A program made the position numbers and the translations under genes. The notes under the pieces are model-generated. The model was given only the letters and a program-made list of their open reading frames with translations. It was not told the DNA's origin and ran no database searches. A stretch of DNA of 38,080 bases from Stenotrophobium sp050739895. Lineage in GTDB: Bacteria; Pseudomonadota; Gammaproteobacteria; Nevskiales; Nevskiaceae. Below are positions 31,985 to 38,080 of the stretch, in pieces. Within the stretch, counting starts at the first letter, position 1; each line of letters begins with the position of its first letter. The DNA lies in the NCBI GenBank assembly GCA_050739895.1, contig JBOICK010000057.1:1-38080 (forward strand), read 5' to 3'.

Positions 31985-32653
31985 ATGCGCATCCTGCTGG
32001 CAGAAGACGACCGCATGATTGGCACCAGTCTGGTGCGCGGTCTGGGCGATGACGGCTATACGGTGGACTGGGTGCTAGACGGACCCTCCGCCGTGACCGC
32101 CCTGGCAGACCGTAAGGCGGAATATGCGCTGCTGCTGCTGGACTGGGGACTGCCCGGCCAGAACGGGCTGGCGGTACTCACCGCGCTGCGCCGCAGCAAT
32201 TGCAACACGCCGGTGCTGATGATCACCGCACGAGATACGCTGGATGATCGCGTCGCCGGTCTCGACGGCGGCGCCGACGACTACCTGGTCAAACCCTTCG
32301 AGATGGCCGAACTCAAGGCGCGTATGCGCAGCCTGCTGCGGCGACGACTCGGCCAGACCGGTTCGACCATCGTGCATGGTGCGTTGTCGCTGGACCCGGC
32401 GACCCGCAGCGCCAGCCTGCACGGCGTGCAGATCACGCTCAGCAACCGCGAATTCGCGCTGCTGCACGCGCTGCTCGAACGGCCCGGCGCGGTGCTGTCC
32501 AGATCGCAACTGGAAGAACGCATTTACGCATGGCACGACGCGGTCGAAAGCAATGCGGTCGAGTTCCTGATCCACGGCGTACGCAAAAAACTCGGAGCAT
32601 CCATGATCGAAAACCTGCGCGGCGCCGGCTGGCGCATCGCGGCGGCGCCATGA
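31985..32653 (+). CDS. OmpR-family response regulator
   Basis: A 222-residue two-domain regulator. Receiver domain: acidic pair D8/D9, phosphoacceptor D53 (LLLDWGLPG), T81 and K103 (LVKPF). The C-terminal winged helix (about 128-220) has LSNREFALLHALLERPGAVLSRSQLEERIY, close to QseB/PmrA-type proteins. The ATG at 31985 begins MRILLAEDD; a GTG at 31952 is less likely. The stop overlaps the sensor kinase start (ATGA). Its likely target is the RND efflux genes that follow. Confidence 0.94.
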   Translation: MRILLAEDDRMIGTSLVRGLGDDGYTVDWVLDGPSAVTALADRKAEYALLLLDWGLPGQNGLAVLTALRRSNCNTPVLMITARDTLDDRVAGLDGGADDYLVKPFEMAELKARMRSLLRRRLGQTGSTIVHGALSLDPATRSASLHGVQITLSNREFALLHALLERPGAVLSRSQLEERIYAWHDAVESNAVEFLIHGVRKKLGASMIENLRGAGWRIAAAP

Positions 32654-33993
32654 CTTCGCTGCGCTGGCGCCTGGTCGTCACGCTGTGGGCGGCGCTGGCG
32701 CTGATCGGCTCCGGTTCGGCGGTTTACAGCTACCTGAACACACGCCAGTCGACCAATGCCCTGCTCGATTACCAGTTGGCGCAGATCGCCGGTTTTCTCG
32801 GCGCGCAGGATTTCACCGCCAGCGCCGCGACCGCGATGAATCCGCCCGCGCCGCGCCACGAACATGACGACGAGATCACCGTCACCGTGCGCGACAGCAA
32901 TGGCAAACTGCTCTACGCCTCCGCCAACACCGGCCCGATTCCGGCGCTCGCGGCGCTCGGATACCAGACCGTTTTGCTGCATGGTGCAAGCTACCGGGTG
33001 TTTTCCGCACAGGTCGGAGCACACCGCATCGCGGTCGGCCAGCAACTGGAAACCCGCCGTGAAATCGCCACCGACGCCGCCGTATCCTCCCTGCTGCCGA
33101 TTGTCATCCTGCTGCCGCTGCTGGGGCTGATCATCGTGCTGCTGATCCGCCACCAGTTGCGTCCGCTGCGTCAGGCCGCCGCCGAAGTCGCCGCGCGCCC
33201 GCCGCTGGCGCTGCAAGCGCTGCCGCTGACCGGCATGCCGGATGAAATACGCCCGCTGATCGCCGCCATCAACCACCTGCTGACACGGCTGCATGGCGCA
33301 CTCGAAACCGAACAACGCTTCATCGCCGATGCCGCGCACGCGCTGCGCACACCGCTCGCCGCATTGCAATTGCAGGCCGATGTGCTCGACGGTTCCGGCG
33401 ACACCGGCGAACGCACGGTCCGTCTGGATGAACTGCGCGCTGGCATCCGCCGTGCGACGCGCCTCGCTGACCAACTGTTGAGCTTGCACCACAATCCGCG
33501 CGATGCCGCGCCCGTCACCGTACATACCGCGCTGGGCGGCCTGCTCAACGAGGCCGTCGCCCACTACCACGCCATCGCCGAAAAACGTGGTCTGCGTGTC
33601 CGGCTCGATCTGGCCGAAATGGATCGTGTGGAAGTACCCGGCGACGCACGCCAGCTGATGCTGGTGTTCGGCAACCTGCTCGACAACGCGCTGCGCTACA
33701 GCCCGGCCGCCGGCGAGATCGCGGTTTCTTGCAGTTCGCAGGATGGCGCCGTGTGCATCGAGATCACGGATCAAGGTCCCGGCCTGCCGGACAACGAACT
33801 CAACGCCGTGTTCGAGCGTTTTTACCGCGCCGCTGGCGACCGCAGCGAGGGCAACGGCCTCGGTCTGGCGACGGTGCGCAGCATCGTCCAGAGGCTCGGC
33901 GGCACGGTCGTGCTGCGCAATCGCGGCGACCGCAGTGGCCTGTGCGCCCGCGTCAGCCTGCCGCTGCGCCGGATGACGGAGCCAGCGGCATGA
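32650..33993 (+). CDS. sensor histidine kinase
   Basis: A 447-residue inner-membrane kinase. Two membrane helices (about 8-29 and 146-168) enclose a periplasmic sensor of roughly 115 residues that contains a His-rich stretch (PRHEHDDE, about 68-75), which may bind metal. HAMP-like linker, then the H box ADAAHALRTPLAAL with H230, N box GNLLDNALRYSP, and G boxes DQGPGLP and GNGLGLA. Coupled to the response regulator upstream and to the outer-membrane factor downstream, both by ATGA overlaps. Confidence 0.94.
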   Translation: MTSLRWRLVVTLWAALALIGSGSAVYSYLNTRQSTNALLDYQLAQIAGFLGAQDFTASAATAMNPPAPRHEHDDEITVTVRDSNGKLLYASANTGPIPALAALGYQTVLLHGASYRVFSAQVGAHRIAVGQQLETRREIATDAAVSSLLPIVILLPLLGLIIVLLIRHQLRPLRQAAAEVAARPPLALQALPLTGMPDEIRPLIAAINHLLTRLHGALETEQRFIADAAHALRTPLAALQLQADVLDGSGDTGERTVRLDELRAGIRRATRLADQLLSLHHNPRDAAPVTVHTALGGLLNEAVAHYHAIAEKRGLRVRLDLAEMDRVEVPGDARQLMLVFGNLLDNALRYSPAAGEIAVSCSSQDGAVCIEITDQGPGLPDNELNAVFERFYRAAGDRSEGNGLGLATVRSIVQRLGGTVVLRNRGDRSGLCARVSLPLRRMTEPAA

Positions 33994-35342
33994 ACCTGCG
34001 CCCGGCACTTCCGGCATTGCTTGCTCTGACACTCTGCGCCTGCGCGAGCTACCAGCCGCAGCCACTGGACGGCAGCGATGTCGCGCAGGCGCTGCAATCG
34101 CCCGATCGCGGCGCCCTGTCGCGCGCGGCGGCGGATCTGCATCAGCCGCGCCTGGCGCCGGTCACGCTGGATTTCTCCAACCCGCTGACGCCGGACGAAC
34201 TGGCGGTGATCGCGGTGCTCGCCAATCCCGACCTCAAGGCTCTGCGCGCCCAGCAGGATGTGGCGCAGGCACAGGTATTCGCCGCCGGCCTGCTGCCCGA
34301 TCCGCAGTTGTCGCTGGGCCTCGATCATCCGCTCACCAGGGGCTACACCAACGCCTTCGCCGCCGGCCTCGGCCTCGACATCGGCGCACTGTTCGTGCGC
34401 GGCAAAAATATCGATGCGGCGCAGTCCGCCGCGCAGCAGGTACGGCTCGACATCGCCTGGCAGGAATGGCTGGCGGCGGGACAGGCGCGACTGCTGGCGG
34501 TGCGTATCGGCAGTCTCAACCAGGCCTTGCAACTGACCGAGGACAGCCGCCGGATCGCCGACACTGCACTGACCCGCGCACTGACCGCCGCCGGCCGCGG
34601 CGACCTCAAGGCCGACGAAGTCGAACTGCGCCGCATCGCCGCATCCGATGCCGATGCACGCGCGCTCACCGTCACCCGCGATCTCGCCGCCACGCGCCAG
34701 GACCTCAACCGGCTGCTGGGCCTGGCGCCGGATGCCGAGCTGAATCTCGCGACTGTCGCGACCCCGGTGGCAACAACGCCGGACGCCGCCGCGCTGTTCG
34801 AGCGAGCGCGCCATGAGCGCCTCGATCTGCAAGCCTTCGCCGCCGGCTACCAGAGCCAGGAAATCGCCGTGCGCCGCGCGGTGCTGGGCCAGTACCCGCG
34901 TCTGACGCTGACGCTCAACCGCAACCGCGACACCAGCGGCGTGCAGACTTTCGGCCCCGCAATTTCGCTGGATTTGCCGCTGTGGAACCGCAACCGCGGC
35001 GCGATCCGTGTTGCCGAGGCCGACCGTTCGCGCCTGCGCGCCGAATACGAGGCACGCCTGTTCAATACGCGCGCTGACATCGCCGCGCTGGTGGACAGCA
35101 TCGTCCGCGAACAGACGCAGATGGAACAGTTGTCAGCGCAGATTCCGGCGCTGCAACAGATCGCCGCACATTTCGCGGTGGCGGCACAACGCGGTGATGT
35201 CACCGCACCCGCCGCGGAAGCGGCACAAAGCAGCCTGCTCGACAAGCAACTGGCGCTCGGCGGTTTGCAGCAAGCCATCGCCGAACAGCGCATCGCGCTG
35301 GAACTGAATGTTGGCGCACCCCTGACGGAATCCGGACAATGA
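33990..35342 (+). CDS. TolC/CzcC-type outer-membrane efflux lipoprotein
   Basis: A 450-residue outer-membrane factor with a lipoprotein signal (LTLCACAS, lipidated Cys at 18 or 16). Two OEP repeats are visible: NPDLKALRAQQDVAQAQVFAAGLLPDPQLSLG in the first half and YPRLTLTLNRNRD...DLPLWNRNRGAIRVAEADR in the second. The layout is closer to CzcC/CusC-type factors than to TolC. Its start overlaps the kinase stop and its stop overlaps the adaptor gene. Confidence 0.92.
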   Translation: MNLRPALPALLALTLCACASYQPQPLDGSDVAQALQSPDRGALSRAAADLHQPRLAPVTLDFSNPLTPDELAVIAVLANPDLKALRAQQDVAQAQVFAAGLLPDPQLSLGLDHPLTRGYTNAFAAGLGLDIGALFVRGKNIDAAQSAAQQVRLDIAWQEWLAAGQARLLAVRIGSLNQALQLTEDSRRIADTALTRALTAAGRGDLKADEVELRRIAASDADARALTVTRDLAATRQDLNRLLGLAPDAELNLATVATPVATTPDAAALFERARHERLDLQAFAAGYQSQEIAVRRAVLGQYPRLTLTLNRNRDTSGVQTFGPAISLDLPLWNRNRGAIRVAEADRSRLRAEYEARLFNTRADIAALVDSIVREQTQMEQLSAQIPALQQIAAHFAVAAQRGDVTAPAAEAAQSSLLDKQLALGGLQQAIAEQRIALELNVGAPLTESGQ

Positions 35343-36412
35343 AATATTTTCCCCTGCCCTTGTTGTTGATACTCGCCGCCTGCTCGGCAAAACCGGAGCC
35401 CGCGCAGCCCGCGCCCAGCGCACTGGTGCAGGCGGTGGCAGCACGCGAGATGACGCTGGCGCAGACCGTCACCGCCTACGGTGTCGCCGGTTTCGACCCG
35501 GCCAGCACGCACACGCTGGCGGTGCAGTTCGAAGCGCAGGTGGAATCGCTAAACGTCGCCGCCGGCCAGAGCGTGCGCGCCGGGCAGACACTGATGACGC
35601 TCAAACCCGGCGCCGCAGCGCGGCTGGAACTCGACCGGCTCGCACGCGAGCAGGACGCCGGGGCGCGCGATCTCGAACGGCTCAAGCGCCTGCTGGCCGA
35701 AGGGCTGGCGACCAACGCCGAAGTGCAGGCCGCTGAACTGGTCGCGACCGGCGCGCGCGAAGCACACGCCAGCCTCGCCGCGCGCACCGGCAACGGCCTG
35801 CTGACCTTGCGCGCACCCGCCAGCGGCGTGGTCGACACCCTGCCATTTGCACCCGGCGACGTGGTTGCGGCCGGCAGCGTGGTAGTGCGTATCGGCGCCG
35901 CCGATCACCTGCGTGTACGGCTCGGCGTGGAGCCGGAGGACATTACCGCACTCAAACCCGGCGCCGACGTGCTGCTGCGCGAACTGCATGACGGCAAGGT
36001 CGAGATCGCCGCACAGGTCACCAGCATCGACCGCCGCGTCGATCCGCAGACGCGGCTTGCGGATGCGCTGGTGGACTTGCCCGCCAGCGCCGCGTTCCTG
36101 CCGGGCGAGGCACTGCAGGCACGCATCGTGCTGGCCAGCCACGATCATGCGCTGGCGGTGCCTCACAGCGCCGTGCTCTACGGCAGCGCGCATGACAACC
36201 AGCCTTATGTGTTCGTCGCTGTCAGCGGCAAGGCGCAACGCAGGAATGTCAGCATCGGACTCGACGACGGCCATGACATCGAAATCGTTAAGGGCCTCAG
36301 CGCCGGCGAGCTGGTCATCAGCCAGGGCAACTACGAACTCACCGACGGCATGGCCATCCATATCGCTCCGATAGCACCCGCTCCCATGTCGCCTGCGGGC
36401 ACAGCACCATGA
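35339..36412 (+). CDS. RND efflux periplasmic adaptor lipoprotein
   Basis: A 357-residue membrane-fusion protein. Lipobox LAAC with C15. It has the lipoyl/barrel-sandwich halves (VESLNVAAGQSVRAGQTLMTL, then LTLRAPASGVVDTLPFAPGDVV), a short coiled-coil hairpin between them (about 95-140), and a beta-barrel domain ending in the membrane-proximal region (NYELTDGMAIHI). Bridges the inner-membrane pump and the outer-membrane factor. Overlaps both neighbours by four bases. Confidence 0.93.
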   Translation: MKYFPLPLLLILAACSAKPEPAQPAPSALVQAVAAREMTLAQTVTAYGVAGFDPASTHTLAVQFEAQVESLNVAAGQSVRAGQTLMTLKPGAAARLELDRLAREQDAGARDLERLKRLLAEGLATNAEVQAAELVATGAREAHASLAARTGNGLLTLRAPASGVVDTLPFAPGDVVAAGSVVVRIGAADHLRVRLGVEPEDITALKPGADVLLRELHDGKVEIAAQVTSIDRRVDPQTRLADALVDLPASAAFLPGEALQARIVLASHDHALAVPHSAVLYGSAHDNQPYVFVAVSGKAQRRNVSIGLDDGHDIEIVKGLSAGELVISQGNYELTDGMAIHIAPIAPAPMSPAGTAP

Positions 36413-38080
36413 AAGCATGGCTGGATGCGCACCGGCGCTCGGTGCTGTTCTTCGCGGTATTGCTTACCGTCGGCGGCATCGCGGCGGCGCTGAAGCTGCC
36501 GGTCGCACTGTTTCCACAGATCGACTTTCCGCGCGTGGTGGTCTCGCTCGACGCCGGCGACCGCCCGGTCGACCGCATGGTGGTCGAAGTCACGCGTCCT
36601 GTGGAACAGGCGCTGCGCAGCGTGCCCAACGTACTCGGCCTGCGCTCCACCAGCAGTCGTGGCGCGGCGGAAGTCTCGGTGAACTTCGCCTGGGGTACCG
36701 ACATGGTCGCGGCGACACTGCAGGTGGAATCCGCGGTCAATCGCACGCTGCCCGACCTGCCCGCCGGCGTGCGCTTCGAGGCGCGCCGCATGGACCCGAC
36801 GATCTTTCCGGTGCTGGGCCTGTCGCTGACCTCCGATCACCGCGACCTGGTATCCCTGCGCGATCTGGCCTACTACCGCCTGCGGCCGCTGCTGTCGGCG
36901 ATACCGGGCGTCGCGCAGGTCGAGGTGCTCGGCGGCCGCCAGGCCGAATACCAGGTGCTGGTCGACCCGGCACGGCTGCAGGCACAGGGCTTGTCGGTGC
37001 AGGACGTGACGCAGGCGCTGGCCGCCAACAACGTCACCGTCGCGGTCGGCCGGCTCGAAGACCGTTACCGGCTGTATCTGACCCAGGCCGACAACCGCCT
37101 GCGCAGCGCCGCCGACATCGCGCACACGGTGCTGCGTGCCGGCCCGCGCGGTGCGCTGACGCTGGATGATGTCGCGCAGGTGCGTCTGTCGGAGATGCCG
37201 GAGTGGACCCGCGTCACCGCACAGGGCCACGACGCAGTTCTGATCAACGTACGCCAGAGTCGCGGCGCCAACACCGTGGCGCTGGCCGGCGCGATTCGCG
37301 GCCTGCTGGCGAATTACAAATCGCAGTTGCCGCCGGATGTTCGGATCACGCCGTACTACGATCAGTCCGACCTGATCACCGCCGCCGCCAGCAGCGTGCG
37401 CGACGCTATCCTGATCGGTGCGGTGCTGGCGGGCATCGTGCTGCTGGCATTCCTGCGCAGCCTGCGCCTGATGCTGGTGGTGGCGCTGGTGCTGCCGGCG
37501 GTGCTGGCTGCCACCGCACTGCTGCTCAGCATGCTGCACATGAGCTTCAACATGATGACGCTGGGCGGCATGGCGGCCGCGGTCGGCCTGGTGGTCGACG
37601 ACGCCGTGGTGATGCTCGAACACATCATGCGACGCCAGCAGGAGCGGCAGCAGGGCAACACCACCGCGCCCGCACCGCTGGCCGCAGCCGCAGAAATGAT
37701 CCGGCCGCTGGCCGGCTCGTCGCTGGCGACGGTCACGGTGTTCGTGCCGCTGGCGTTTCTCAGCGGCGTCACCGGCGGTTTCTTCAAGGCACTCGCGCTG
37801 ACCATGTCGGCGACGCTGATCCTGTCTTTCCTGTTCGCCCTGTTCGTGGTGCCGCTGCTGGCAGATCGCATGGTGCGTGCAAAGGACGCCGCGCAGGCCG
37901 AGCACAGCGGCCGCTGGCTGGCTGGTTTACAGGCGCAATACGCGCGCGCGCTGCACGGCCTGCTGTCGCGGCCGGTCTGGCTGCTGCCGATCATCGTGCT
38001 GACCATCGCCGCGGGTGCATTGAGCTACCGCCAGCTCGGCAGCGGCTTCATGCCGCACATGGACGAGGGCGGCTTCATCC
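36409..38080 (+). CDS. RND efflux pump inner-membrane subunit (3' end beyond window)
   Basis: The first 557 codons of an RND permease, open to the window end. N-terminal helix (LFFAVLLTVGGIAAALKLPVALFPQIDFPRVVV), the porter subdomains, the TM4 proton-relay segment GLVVDDAVVMLEHI with paired Asp, and the start of the second half (GSGFMPHMDEGGFI). The DEGGF motif is typical of CzcA/CusA-like or related HAE/HME families, but key metal-site residues lie beyond the window. It is the fifth gene of a coupled run, so the system is a CBA-type exporter with its own two-component control; substrate (metal ions or organic compounds) is undecided. Confidence 0.93.
   Translation, partial: MKAWLDAHRRSVLFFAVLLTVGGIAAALKLPVALFPQIDFPRVVVSLDAGDRPVDRMVVEVTRPVEQALRSVPNVLGLRSTSSRGAAEVSVNFAWGTDMVAATLQVESAVNRTLPDLPAGVRFEARRMDPTIFPVLGLSLTSDHRDLVSLRDLAYYRLRPLLSAIPGVAQVEVLGGRQAEYQVLVDPARLQAQGLSVQDVTQALAANNVTVAVGRLEDRYRLYLTQADNRLRSAADIAHTVLRAGPRGALTLDDVAQVRLSEMPEWTRVTAQGHDAVLINVRQSRGANTVALAGAIRGLLANYKSQLPPDVRITPYYDQSDLITAAASSVRDAILIGAVLAGIVLLAFLRSLRLMLVVALVLPAVLAATALLLSMLHMSFNMMTLGGMAAAVGLVVDDAVVMLEHIMRRQQERQQGNTTAPAPLAAAAEMIRPLAGSSLATVTVFVPLAFLSGVTGGFFKALALTMSATLILSFLFALFVVPLLADRMVRAKDAAQAEHSGRWLAGLQAQYARALHGLLSRPVWLLPIIVLTIAAGALSYRQLGSGFMPHMDEGGFI

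Noticed and set aside
36331..37905. Long minus-strand open frame opposite the RND pump
   Set aside because: Low-complexity Arg/Gln/His composition and full overlap with a clearly conserved pump gene.
1..38080. CRISPR arrays, rRNA genes and prophage structural genes
   Set aside because: No regularly spaced direct repeats, rRNA-like stretches or capsid/tail proteins were found on either strand.

Overview
The window reads as a piece of a GC-rich gammaproteobacterial chromosome. Housekeeping gene order is partly pseudomonad-like: rpmB-rpmG, radC / coaBC-dut-argB, and pyrE next to an ExoIII/Crc-type gene. Together with HpnM/HpnN-like genes, a TonB receptor, an EstB-type esterase and several TetR regulators, this points towards the Nevskiales/Xanthomonadales side of the class. 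The class is well supported; the order is inference.

Layout: (1) 1-1242, methionine salvage genes mtnB-mtnD and the first codons of a broken mtnC, all on the minus strand. (2) 1289-5015, rpmB-rpmG, two overlapping TetR-like genes, radC, and divergent coaBC. (3) 5139-10367, dut-argB, a DUF4124-like envelope protein, pyrE, and divergent xth-ampG-membrane protein. (4) 10372-13449, GNAT, a small acidic protein, and prk-tas. (5) 13620-16423, a tightly overlapped thiG-HhH-paiB-trmB run, tRNA-Gly, and divergent thiS. (6) 16700-20928, asmA, SRPBCC, mutY, yggX, tRNA-Phe. (7) 20884-23272, a 2.4-kb island at tRNA-Phe flanked by a duplicated tRNA 3' end; it holds a truncated integrase, an IS3-type remnant and an intact AAA ATPase of visibly lower GC. 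(8) 23315-30399, an HpnN-like RND lipid exporter, a divergent HpnM/MlaC-like carrier coupled to a TonB-dependent receptor, and a serine hydrolase. (9) 30609-38080, a DUF3565-DUF488 fusion, a TetR regulator, then a coupled five-gene run: response regulator, histidine kinase, outer-membrane factor, adaptor lipoprotein, RND pump (cut by the window end).

The most striking unlabelled structure is a family of four AT-rich intergenic elements (5022-5128, 13479-13586, 16486-16592, 30484-30591). All are 107-108 bp. All end in RCCCGCT ... AGCGGRT, and all carry a second, inner inverted pair (AGATTTGTTAT-like / ATAACAAATAT-like) about 25 nt in from each end around an A/T-only or nearly A/T-only core. 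Arm sequences differ while spacing is kept, which suggests either an old MITE-like family or selection on a folded structure.

No gene-free stretch exceeds about 300 bases. The longest are 23025-23314 (island end) and 16424-16699 (element C and the asmA upstream region). No CRISPR array or rRNA was seen.
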